Shown here piece by piece: positions 36,501 through 45,319 of a DNA stretch of 64,000 nt; the stretch's first letter is position 1, and each line of letters opens with the position of its first letter. This DNA is from GWE2-42-39 sp963662895 (lineage in GTDB: Bacteria > Bacteroidota > Bacteroidia > Bacteroidales > Prolixibacteraceae). The translations under genes and the position numbers were made by a program. Under the pieces are notes generated by a model that had not been told where the DNA came from, ran no database searches, and saw nothing but the letters and a program-made list of their open reading frames with translations. The stretch lies in the NCBI GenBank assembly GCA_963662895.1, contig OY759981.1, positions 2,108,001 to 2,172,000 of the forward strand, written 5' to 3'.

Positions 36501-37528
36501 ATTAAACAAACTCAACATTTTTTGTCTTACCGGCTACGCCTTTTAATCGTACCAAGCTGGAATTGAAATTGGGACAAAAAGTTACCATAATTCCTTCGCC
36601 GACTCTTTTAATCGTACCAAGCTGGAATTGAAATACGAGACCAAGTTAGAAATATTCAATTGGCACTTCTTTTAATCGTACCAAGCTGGAATTGAAATTT
36701 GTCAACCAGGAATACACTTCCGGTTTTAATTACCTTTTAATCGTACCAAGCTGGAATTGAAATTGGGACAATGATACCACCATGGGGCCCGGACAGGTTA
36801 CTTTTAATCGTACCAAGCTGGAATTGAAATTGCCGAACTGAACGGAACCATCCTGCCACTCAATCTTTTAATCGTACCAAGCTGGAATTGAAATACGAGA
36901 CCAAGTTAGAAATATTCAATTGGCACTTACCTTTTAATCGTACCAAGCTGGAATTGAAATTAAACAAACTCAACATTTTTTGTCTTACCGGCTACGCCTT
37001 TTAATCGTACCAAGCTGGAATTGAAATTGGGACAAAAAGTTACCATAATTCCTTCGCCGACTCTTTTAATCGTACCAAGCTGGAATTGAAATAAGAGAGC
37101 GATAAAGGGGTAAACGACCCCATGTATCCTTTTAATCGTACCAAGCTGGAATTGAAATGTCTCAAGCTGGATTTGATGATTCGTGTTTCCCTTAGACTTT
37201 TAATCGTACCAAGCTGGAATTGAAATCAACGATAAATGGAAAGCGTATTTCTTTATGGATTCTTTTAATCGTACCAAGCTGGAATTGAAATAAAATTGTT
37301 GCAGGCTTAAAACCGAAAGATATGGTCTTTTAATCGTACCAAGCTGGAATTGAAATAGATTAATGCTATAATTGATTTTCTTTTCACCTTTTCTTTTAAT
37401 CGTACCAAGCTGGAATTGAAATTGATTAAACTTACAGTTGATAATAAACAGGTTATTCTTTTAATCGTACCAAGCTGGAATTGAAACGAGTTTGCTCAGC
37501 CGGTTTATAATCTTTCAATCGTACCAAG
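33584..37528 (+). CRISPR. Type I-B CRISPR array, 60 full repeats
   Basis: The 30-bp repeat begins CTTTTAATCGTACCAAG and ends CTGGAATTGAAAT. I counted 60 full repeats from 33584 to 37487, the first 59 seemingly identical and the last ending in GAAAC. A decayed final piece CTTTCAATCGTACCAAG follows at 37512-37528 after a 24-base remnant. The 59 spacers between full repeats are 33-39 bases long; five are copies of others, leaving about 54 different ones. The 3' end GAATTGAAAT would give an 8-base handle ATTGAAAT after Cas6 cutting. It lies downstream of cas2 and is read in the same direction. Confidence 0.98.
36343..37062 (+). repeat. Duplicated four-spacer block inside the array
   Basis: The stretch 36343-36604 (four repeat-spacer units) recurs exactly at 36801-37062. 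In addition the spacer beginning ACGAGACCAAGTTAG occurs a third time at 36635-36668, shorter by two bases. Between the two copies lie three units. This is a segmental duplication by recombination between repeats, or an assembly effect. Confidence 0.9.
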
Positions 37529-37566
37529 AATACGCTGCAAATCCGAGGGCGTCACTCTCAGTCATT

Positions 37567-37602
37567 AAAGGAACCGTTCTTTTTTTAGAGAACGGTTCCT
37601 TT
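37567..37602. terminator. Hairpin after the CRISPR array
   Basis: AAAGGAACCGTTCT pairs perfectly with AGAACGGTTCCTTT around TTTTTTTAG. It is the same element as at 15206-15241. It lies 39 bases after the array and 20 bases past the susD stop, so it can end both the array transcript and the converging susC-susD transcript. Confidence 0.65.
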
Positions 37603-37621
37603 TGCACGACATTGGTTTTCG

Positions 37622-39487
37622 TTATTGTTCCATAATCTCGCCTTCACCTTCGCCGGTATCGACCCATACCCGTGGAGTAACATTATTTTCGGCCCCCGGG
37701 TAGCCTTCATTTTGGTTAATAACCCCAAGGCTGTTCGCATTAATCGAACTTGCCGGGACAGGCCATAGTGCAATCCAACTTGCTGCCCTGTAGGTATAGT
37801 GGGGAGCAACAACATTGGTTCCGTAGAAAACATTTTTCTCCATCACCCGGTCGTACCAGAAATTATCATCAGAAAAATTGTCTAAACTGTATGACTTACC
37901 ATTATAACAAGTAACGCCGGATTCGGCTAAAATAAAAGCAATTCTTGTAAGTTCTGTTTTGCGTGGTTCTTCATAATAAAGTTCCCTTGCCCTTTCGTCC
38001 AGTATTGTCCCGATGTTAATATCAGATGCCGACAGGGAAGCTGCGCCGGCCCGGTTACGGACGGCATTAATATCGGCTGCCGCGCTGGTAAGGTTTCCTT
38101 TCCAGAAATAGGCTTCGGCACGGAGCAGGCAGGTTTCAGCCAAACGGTAGCAATACCAGTCGCCATAACCACCCACAGGTAATGATGCTGTCGGGTCTTC
38201 AATATAAAGTTTATAGTGGGGCCAGGCGAACCAGGACCGTATTGTATCGGTACATAAAATATTACCGTCGTCGTCATATAGCTGCAGGTTTTTGCCATAA
38301 TAGGGATCGCCACTTGTTTGCAATGCCTCCCGGTTGTAAACCATATCTTCCATTCTTACCCAGTTCGGAAATTTATGTCTCAGGTCATTCGGGTCGGTCC
38401 ATATATCGTATTCGTGATAAGGGGTTGGACGGCAACGCCCGATCCCCCGCCCGTATTCGGTGATATAATCATATTCTACACCTGTGGTATTAGCCATGCC
38501 TGCATTTCCGGCAGGGGTTTTTATTTTACCGGAACCACTAAAAAACGGAACCGTCTGGCGCATTACGCTGATTTTTTCGCTGGCATCGTCTTCTGTTAAT
38601 GATTCACTGCCAATAAACAGGTAAAGACGTTCGGTATTTGCCGCAAGGGCCTTGTTTTCTTCCTGGTGTAAATCCCAGATGACATCGTGGTTTTCATCCT
38701 CTGCATCTGAACCAAACCGTTCAGTCATTAATGAATAGCTTCCTCCGTCAATAATTGCACTTGCTGATTCGATGGCATCGTCAAACTCCAGGAGCGCCAG
38801 GTTTACTTTGGTAAGTACATGGTAAACGGCAGCTTTGTTTATATCGCCGATAGCCGCACCTTCAGCTTCGTTATATACCCATTGCGCTGCAAATTCAAGG
38901 TCTTTTTTACATTTCCGGAGGATACTCTTTCTCGTACATGAATAAAAATCGAGTTTTGGTTCGGTGATTTCTTCCAGTATTAAAGGAACATCACCAAACT
39001 GTTGTGTCAAACGGTAATACACGCGGGCCCGGTGGAAATATGCTTTCCCCAGTACATTGTTTCTTTCTTCGTCGCTTTCCCATTCGGCATTATCAATTCT
39101 TGAGATAACTGTGTTGGCATATTTGATCCTGTAATACCCTTGTATCCAATACCAGCCGATACGGTTATAGTCACCACTGTTCAGATTTGCATCGGGAAGT
39201 ATTTGTGCCGGAAGGTCCATGGCCGGGCCTGTTTTATCGGTAGTCCCTTCTACGGCGACATCCGAGAAAATATGCTCTGTGATGATCGGGGCGCCATCGC
39301 CGTAAAATTCATGCCTTGCGTTTCGCAGGCAAGCCACTAAGGCGGCATTTAACCCATCGGCATTAATAAATGTATTTTCAGGGGAGTAAAATGATAACGG
39401 TTCAGGTTCCAGGAATTCATCAGTACAACCAGCCCCAAACAAAATCATTACCAATGTCATTATAAATATTAAGCGATAATTTTTCAT
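37622..39487 (-). CDS. SusD/RagB family glycan-binding lipoprotein (locus 2)
   Basis: A 621-residue outer-membrane lipoprotein, longer than locus 1 SusD. The lipoprotein signal ends with the acylated Cys in LFGAGCTDEF (near residue 21) and continues with LEPEPLSFYSPENTF. TPR-type helices include GKAYFHRARVYYRL near 147, LAETCLLRAEAYFWKG near 447 and the C-terminal part with ERARELYYEEPRKTEL near 500. It starts 11 bp after the SusC gene ends. The glycan cannot be named; no glycoside hydrolase is adjacent in this locus. Confidence 0.92.
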   Translation of the reverse strand: MKNYRLIFIMTLVMILFGAGCTDEFLEPEPLSFYSPENTFINADGLNAALVACLRNARHEFYGDGAPIITEHIFSDVAVEGTTDKTGPAMDLPAQILPDANLNSGDYNRIGWYWIQGYYRIKYANTVISRIDNAEWESDEERNNVLGKAYFHRARVYYRLTQQFGDVPLILEEITEPKLDFYSCTRKSILRKCKKDLEFAAQWVYNEAEGAAIGDINKAAVYHVLTKVNLALLEFDDAIESASAIIDGGSYSLMTERFGSDAEDENHDVIWDLHQEENKALAANTERLYLFIGSESLTEDDASEKISVMRQTVPFFSGSGKIKTPAGNAGMANTTGVEYDYITEYGRGIGRCRPTPYHEYDIWTDPNDLRHKFPNWVRMEDMVYNREALQTSGDPYYGKNLQLYDDDGNILCTDTIRSWFAWPHYKLYIEDPTASLPVGGYGDWYCYRLAETCLLRAEAYFWKGNLTSAAADINAVRNRAGAASLSASDINIGTILDERARELYYEEPRKTELTRIAFILAESGVTCYNGKSYSLDNFSDDNFWYDRVMEKNVFYGTNVVAPHYTYRAASWIALWPVPASSINANSLGVINQNEGYPGAENNVTPRVWVDTGEGEGEIMEQ

Positions 39488-39497
39488 AAGTATAGAT

Positions 39498-42400
39498 TTA
39501 TAGTGTGAAATTTAGTTTTAATGAGTAGGATGAAGGTGCATAGGTTTGTGATTCAGGGTCCATCCACGACCACGACGGGCACCACACGTAAGGGTTTTGG
39601 GCAACAAATGAAATGTTGCATGCGGCAATTTTAAACTGGTTTAATAATGTTTTCGGTAAATTATAAGTTAAAGCGACATTGTCGATCCTGACAAACGAAT
39701 TTTTCTCCCAGACGGTAAAGCCTGATTCATAACTTTCTACCCTTGCCCATTTATTACCGGGGTTTTCGGGGGTCCAGTAAGGAACATTGTAAGAATTGCT
39801 CCTGTCGTAAAACGCATCGTTATTTTTCCGGTGGTCGTTTTTGGCTTTCTGCCCCAGGAAGGAGTACATTTTTACAGAAAGGCTCCAGTTTTTATACTGG
39901 AAGTCGTTTCGGAACGTGAGCCGGAATTTTGGGGTCTTGTATCCCTGGAACTGCTTGTCTTCGTTGGTATAATAACCATCCCCGTTATAGTCCAGGAGTT
40001 TAAAATCGCCGGGCTCCCGGGAATATTTGGCCGCCTCTTCTTCTTCATCCGATTGCCAGATCCCCAGTATTTTATAGTCCCATATCTCATCAACGGCGTG
40101 CCCGATGAACCACCCGTTGTCTTTATCATTAACTTCAACCAGGTTGCCATTGTCATCTTCCGAATAATCGCCAAAAAGGTGTACTATTTCATTTTTGTTA
40201 TGCGTGAGGGAAAAGGATGAGTACCAGGCAAATTCATTCTTTTCGATATTGACCGTGTTTAAGGAAAGCTCAATCCCTTTGTTGTTTACCTGTCCCATGT
40301 TCGAATAAACGCTTGAGTAACCGGTAATATCGGGCAACTGCCTTTCCATGAGCAGATCATTTGTTTTCATGAAATAAGTTTCAACATTTCCTTTGATTCG
40401 TCCTCTCAATAAGGAGAAATCTATCCCCAGGTTATAAGCCTTTGTCGATTCCCATTTTAAGTTTTCGTTAGCCATGCGTGAAGAATATAGTTGTGATACA
40501 TACTGGGCTTCACCATCTTCAATCAATAAAAATTTACCGGTAGCCAGGTTCGAGAGGGCATCGTAGATACCGACTCCCCGGTTCCCGTTTGTACCATACG
40601 AAGCCCTTAGTTTTAACATATCGACCCAGTCAACCTTAAAGAAATTCTCTTCACTGATCGTCCATCCTAACGCAAACGATCCGAAGTTTGCCCAGGGGCA
40701 ACTTTGCCCGAATGCAGAATACCCGTCCCTGCGGAATGACCCTGTTGCCATATATTTCCCTTTCCATACATAATTTAACCGGGCCAGATAAGCAGACCCC
40801 GTACTAACCTGGTCATCGCTCGATATCTCGGTGTCAGCCGTTGCAGCCTGCATGGCATGGTAACCCAGATAATCGTTGGGCTGAAAATAGTTCCTTTCCA
40901 TTTTGTCGTACCAATACTGGTATTTCTCGGCATTTTGTACCACGGTAAAGTCGAAGGCATGGTCGCCGAATGTTTTGTTCCATTTCAAAATGTTGTTGAT
41001 CTGCCATTCGAAAATGGTGGTATTTTTTCTTGAGGCAAGCCCTCCCTGGTCGTCATAATCGGGATCTTCAGACGAATGCCATATATATTCTTTGTTCCAG
41101 TTAAAGCGGGTTATATACTCTGAGGTAAACGAGAAACCCAGGGGTAATGCCAGGGTTGCATAAATTTTACTGTTTAGTGTATTATATTTTTCTGAATGGT
41201 CTTCATACACCATATCCTGCCAGGGATGCCTTGACATGGACACATTCCCGCTTGGCGCATATCTGATTGTAACACCGTCGTCTTCATAAAAAGAGGAATA
41301 AGGAGTACAATATAGGTTTAGTTCGGCAGTTATAGGGCTTTCGTCCCTTACCGCAAACTGGGTGTTGGTACCTACTTTTAACCAATCGGTAATATTGGCT
41401 TCAAGGTTAATCCGTGAACGGATGGTTTTGAAGGTTTCTTTATGAATAACCCCTTCGCTGTTTGTGTAACCTATTGACCAGTAATAGGATGTTCTGTCAG
41501 AACTTCCTGATATACTAACGTTGTAGTCCTGGGTTATCCCGGTTTGGTAGACGTAATCTTCCCAATCTATGGTTTTGCCGGCCTTGTAATTTTCAATTTC
41601 CAGGTCTGAAAAGCCAATCCTGTTTAACCAGATTGAGACAAGGTCTGTTGATGCAGAGGAACCATCATAAGCTTTCCAGGTTTCCTGCGAAATCCCGTCA
41701 GGAAGGTCGTCGGAACTATTGTAATACCCTTCCCCAATATCCTTCTGGTGCCTTTCATTGCTTTCGTATCCTGCGATTCTCCATTGAATAAATTCATCTG
41801 CATTCATCAAATGAATGGTTGAACCGGACCTGTTTGAAACACCAACACTTGTATTGATATTAATCACGGGTTTTCCTTTTTTCCCTTTTTTTGTGGTAAT
41901 CAGGATGACCCCGTTTGAGGCACGGGCTCCATATATGGCAGCCGATGACGCATCTTTTAATATGTCGAATGTTTCAATATCCACAGGGTTAATATCCGAC
42001 AGGTCCCCGTAGTAGATCATCCCGTCAATAACAACCAAAGGGGCATTGGCTGCCTTTTCATCGTCATTATCTTCACGTAATGAAGTTTTTCCCCTGATCA
42101 TCATATCGTTAGGGCTGCTTAAGCCTTTGGCGCTTTTGCTGAACGAAACGCTTAACCCGGGAAGTGCCCCCCGGAGGATTGAGGTCATGTTCGAAGTAGA
42201 TTCTTTGGCAAGTTTATCCGCATTTATCTGGGTAACTGCACCGGTAAGATCCTTCTTTTTGACCGTACCGTAGCCAATAGCCACTACTTCTTCCAAACCA
42301 ATACGGTCGGGGTCCATGGTAACTTTCAGCAAGCTTCGGTCTTTTATATTAATCTCCTGGGTTTTCATCCCCACGAATGAAATTACAAGTACCTCTCTGC

Positions 42401-42923
42401 CAGGTGGTACTTTCAATTCAAAATTTCCATCAATATCAGTAACTGTCCCCGATGTGGTTTCCTTAAAAAAAACACTGACACCGGGCATAGGTGTACCATC
42501 GGGTTCGGTTACCACTCCTGATATTTTTTTCTCTTGTTGTGATAAGCCGAACATATCGGCATCATCTACCGATAATACAATCTGCCTGTCGCTGATAATG
42601 TAATTTACTTTTGTACCGGTAAAAAGGGCATCCAGTACTTCATTAATACTTTTATTTATGAAATTGGCAGTCACCACGCGGTTCATATCTACCATTTCCT
42701 GGTTAAACATGAAGTAAAACTCCGATTGGTTTTCAATTTCATCAAGCACCGTACCCAAAGTTGCATTTTTCAGGTTCAGATTCAGTTTGGTTTGCTGCGA
42801 ATACGAATTCAAAGCAAAAATCTGTACCATTCCGACCAAATAGGTAATGAAGGTTAGTCGCATAATTTTTAAAATTTTTTTAAGACTATCAGGGATAATC
42901 TTTTTCGTTGAACTTTTTTTCAT
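39498..42923 (-). CDS. SusC/RagA TonB-dependent outer-membrane transporter with STN domain (locus 2)
   Basis: A 1141-residue outer-membrane transporter. A signal anchor near residues 20-42 (MRLTFITYLVGMVQIFALNSYS) is followed by the STN domain to about 118, the carboxypeptidase-like domain (GVVTEPDGTPMPGVSVFFKET), the plug with VVAIGYGTVKKKDLTGAV near 214 and DILKDASSAAIYGARASNGVILITTK-type motif near 318-342, and the barrel ending in LKLNFTL. The STN domain indicates FecR-coupled control; fecR is 88 bp upstream. Transcribed with SusD as one unit. Confidence 0.94.
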   Translation of the reverse strand: MKKSSTKKIIPDSLKKILKIMRLTFITYLVGMVQIFALNSYSQQTKLNLNLKNATLGTVLDEIENQSEFYFMFNQEMVDMNRVVTANFINKSINEVLDALFTGTKVNYIISDRQIVLSVDDADMFGLSQQEKKISGVVTEPDGTPMPGVSVFFKETTSGTVTDIDGNFELKVPPGREVLVISFVGMKTQEINIKDRSLLKVTMDPDRIGLEEVVAIGYGTVKKKDLTGAVTQINADKLAKESTSNMTSILRGALPGLSVSFSKSAKGLSSPNDMMIRGKTSLREDNDDEKAANAPLVVIDGMIYYGDLSDINPVDIETFDILKDASSAAIYGARASNGVILITTKKGKKGKPVININTSVGVSNRSGSTIHLMNADEFIQWRIAGYESNERHQKDIGEGYYNSSDDLPDGISQETWKAYDGSSASTDLVSIWLNRIGFSDLEIENYKAGKTIDWEDYVYQTGITQDYNVSISGSSDRTSYYWSIGYTNSEGVIHKETFKTIRSRINLEANITDWLKVGTNTQFAVRDESPITAELNLYCTPYSSFYEDDGVTIRYAPSGNVSMSRHPWQDMVYEDHSEKYNTLNSKIYATLALPLGFSFTSEYITRFNWNKEYIWHSSEDPDYDDQGGLASRKNTTIFEWQINNILKWNKTFGDHAFDFTVVQNAEKYQYWYDKMERNYFQPNDYLGYHAMQAATADTEISSDDQVSTGSAYLARLNYVWKGKYMATGSFRRDGYSAFGQSCPWANFGSFALGWTISEENFFKVDWVDMLKLRASYGTNGNRGVGIYDALSNLATGKFLLIEDGEAQYVSQLYSSRMANENLKWESTKAYNLGIDFSLLRGRIKGNVETYFMKTNDLLMERQLPDITGYSSVYSNMGQVNNKGIELSLNTVNIEKNEFAWYSSFSLTHNKNEIVHLFGDYSEDDNGNLVEVNDKDNGWFIGHAVDEIWDYKILGIWQSDEEEEAAKYSREPGDFKLLDYNGDGYYTNEDKQFQGYKTPKFRLTFRNDFQYKNWSLSVKMYSFLGQKAKNDHRKNNDAFYDRSNSYNVPYWTPENPGNKWARVESYESGFTVWEKNSFVRIDNVALTYNLPKTLLNQFKIAACNISFVAQNPYVWCPSWSWMDPESQTYAPSSYSLKLNFTL

Positions 42924-42972
42924 AAATTCGACAAGTTTAATAAGTTAGACATATTTATACTGTTTAGCTGGA

Positions 42973-42999
42973 CGGGGAAGTGTTGGAGCCACTTTCCCG
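42973..42999. other. Hairpin between fecR and susC (locus 2)
   Basis: CGGGGAAGTG and CACTTTCCCG form a 10-bp stem with one wobble pair, followed on the plus strand by TTTTTTG. The position matches that of the twin hairpins of locus 1. It may act on the minus-strand transcript as an attenuator or mark a plus-strand terminator. Confidence 0.5.
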
Positions 43000-43011
43000 T
43001 TTTTTGTACAG

Positions 43012-44031
43012 CTAATTTCGGCTTATTATTATTTTTTGTTTTTCATAAATTTCACCATCCTGTTTTGTTGATTCTGTAATTTTATAACTGATAGGGGCAG
43101 TCATTGTTAAGAGTTGTAATACATGCTCGAGCCTTTCATCCTGAAAAGTTGCCCGGTAAGGAATATCCAACAGGGTTTTGTCCCGGCATTCAAATTCTAC
43201 ATTATACCAACGGCCTAATCGCACCATAACTTCCGATAAGGGAGTATTTCTGAATATTAACTGCCCGTCTTTCCATGAAGTATAACAGCGGGTATCGACC
43301 TCCGAGAGGGAAGCGCTTTTAAGGTTTTTATCGAACATAAACCTTTGGCTGGGCCGCATAAGCTGCTTGTGTTTTGTTTCATTCGAAAATATTCGTACTT
43401 CTCCTGCTTCGAGTACCACCTCGAAAAGCTTGTCTTCAGGATATGCCGTTACATCGAATTGGGTACCTAACACTTGTATGTTAAATAGATTCGTGTGAAC
43501 AGAAAAGGGCAACTTTTTATTTTTTATTACATTGAAAAATGCCTGTCCTTCAAGTTCGACACTACGGTTTGTTTTAAACATGACCGGATATTTTAAAGTT
43601 GAGCCACTGTTCAGCCAGCCGGTAGTGCCATCAGGCAGATCGAATTTTGTACGGGTTCCCAACGGACAATATATTTCGGCATACGCTAAAGTTTCGCCGG
43701 AGTCACGCCACTGCCAATAAAAATGAAATGTGCAAAAAATTAACGGCAGAATTAAAATAGCAGCCACTTTGCTTACCCCATTCAATACCCTGCCGGTAAC
43801 CCGTTTGACTGCCCTTATTCCTGACAATTGTATTTTCTGTTGAAGTTTCGCGCGCAACACCATGCACCTTTCTTCCGAAAGCCCCTCCTCTCCGACATCT
43901 TTCCAGTGTTCTTCAAGGTATTTCTGAAGTTCTTCAAAATCCTTGTCATTTTCGAAATGTTTCAGTATTTCCTCATATTCCCCTTTCGAGTATGAATTGT
44001 TAAGAAAGTTTTCAAATGTTTTCTTTTTCAC
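43012..44031 (-). CDS. FecR-family anti-sigma factor (locus 2)
   Basis: A 339-residue membrane regulator: cytoplasmic N-terminal part (1-80), one membrane segment (VAAILILPLIFCTFHFYW, near 90-107), FecR domain from about 118 (CPLGTRTKFDLPDGTTGWLNSGSTLKYP) and a C-terminal DUF4974 domain (PLSEVMVRLGRWYNVEFEC to near 320). It should hold the ECF sigma factor and answer to the STN domain of SusC. Unlike in locus 1, the candidate sigma gene is 3.9 kb upstream, with an array of IS110-type units between. Whether fecR still has a promoter after that insertion is unclear. Confidence 0.92.
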   Translation of the reverse strand: MKKKTFENFLNNSYSKGEYEEILKHFENDKDFEELQKYLEEHWKDVGEEGLSEERCMVLRAKLQQKIQLSGIRAVKRVTGRVLNGVSKVAAILILPLIFCTFHFYWQWRDSGETLAYAEIYCPLGTRTKFDLPDGTTGWLNSGSTLKYPVMFKTNRSVELEGQAFFNVIKNKKLPFSVHTNLFNIQVLGTQFDVTAYPEDKLFEVVLEAGEVRIFSNETKHKQLMRPSQRFMFDKNLKSASLSEVDTRCYTSWKDGQLIFRNTPLSEVMVRLGRWYNVEFECRDKTLLDIPYRATFQDERLEHVLQLLTMTAPISYKITESTKQDGEIYEKQKIIISRN

Positions 44032-44260
44032 TTTTTCAGATTTTCTTTCTACTGCTAGTATCAGATAGTTTTGTTACCCCCCTATCGATATGGAAAAAAT
44101 TTTTGAAAAAATGAGAAGGGGAGGAGAACAAAAATCCCGGATGGATGGAATATGGGTAGACAGAGCTTGTTTTTGGATTGATAAATGGATTCCCTCAAAA
44201 ATTACAGGTTAAGATTTCCGAAATTATAAGTGAAATTAAAAAAACAACATATAAAAAAGA

Positions 44261-44276
44261 GATTCTTCCCTTCGGT
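44261..44276. repeat. Left half of the insertion target (REP-like)
   Basis: GATTCTTCCCTTCGGT lies directly before unit C. The same half, inverted, follows unit B (ACCGAAGGGAGGAATC at 17824-17839). The other half, CGGAATGACGATTTA, lies at 47762-47776 and, inverted, at 16701-16715. Joined, the halves give CCCTTCGGTCGGAATGACG, the undisturbed site. Confidence 0.7.
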
Positions 44277-44798
44277 GCCTATGACAGATTTTCACAGAAT
44301 CCTGTATATGAAGCAAATACAAAACATCACTTTTTTCAGCATTTTAGCATTTCCGGCCATACAACTGCATTGCTTTTTTGAGCGAACTATCGTGGGCGGG
44401 GTGTTCCGGGTGCATTCAATCCCGGGGTTGCGTTCGTCCCTCACTGACCCCGGGTTACTCAAATATCATCCCTCCGGGATTTTTGTTCCCCTTACCTTTC
44501 TCATCTTCTGCTCTTCTTATCTTTTTTGTATTCGCCTCTGTCCGGCAGGGCCCTTCCTTTTGCAGTCGACCAAAAGGAAGTAAAAGTCTTGTCAAAGCCA
44601 TCCTTCCGACCGCCTCACTGTTTTTTTCTTCCCGGCACACCTCCCTGAAGACCCACAAAAAACCGCTCCCGCCTTCGCCGGCCCGGAATACTTTGACTGG
44701 CCACCCCTGCTTTTCACCTTCCGGTGAACCGGGGACTTGACTTCCAGATACCTTTCCTGTCATCTCCTCATTATGCCCAGAATTTTTGGGTGGCAACT
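44277..44798 (+). mobile_element. Repeat unit C: non-coding IS110-end satellite
   Basis: A 522-bp unit running from GCCTATGACAGA to GGGTGGCAACT. The last 300 bases match units A, B, D and E, and the first part is about 95 percent like unit D by eye. The strand sign only records the orientation chosen here. The GC-rich part holds hairpins TTCCTTTTG/CAAAAGGAA and TTCACC/GGTGAA. The open frames are overlapping on both strands and lack credible starts. Confidence 0.7.
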
Positions 44799-45319
44799 AC
44801 CAATGACAGATTTTTGCAGAAGTCTGTATATGAAGCAAATATAAAACATCGCTTTTTCAGCATTACCTCATTCCCGGCCATACAACTGCATTGCTTTTTT
44901 GAGCGAACTATCGTGGGCGGGGTGTTCCGGGTGCATTCAATCCCGGGGTTGCGTTCGTCCCTCACTTACCCCGGGTTACTCAAATATCATCCCTCCGGGA
45001 TTTTTGTTCCCCTTACCTTTCTCATCTTCTGCTCTTCTTATCTTTTTTGTATTCGCCTCTGTCCGGCGGGGCCCTTCCTTTTGCAGTCGACCAAAAGGAA
45101 GAAAAAGTCTTGTCAAAGTCATCCTTCCTCCCGCCTCACGGTTTTTTCTTCCCGGCCCACCTCCCTGAAGATCCGCCAAAAACCGTTCCCGCCAACGCCG
45201 GCCCGGACTACTTTGACGGGCCACCCCTGCTTTTCACCTTCCGGTGAATTGGGGACTTGACTTCCAGATACCTTTCCTGTCATTGCCTCATTATGCCCAA
45301 AACTTTTTGGGTGGCAACT
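44799..45319 (+). mobile_element. Repeat unit D: non-coding IS110-end satellite
   Basis: A 521-bp near copy of unit C, joined to it without any gap: GGCAACT is followed directly by ACCAATGACAGA. It ends at 45319 and the transposase-bearing unit starts at the next base. Hairpins at 45074-45101 (10-bp stem, loop CAGTCGAC) and 45233-45248 (6-bp stem, loop TTCC). Confidence 0.7.
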
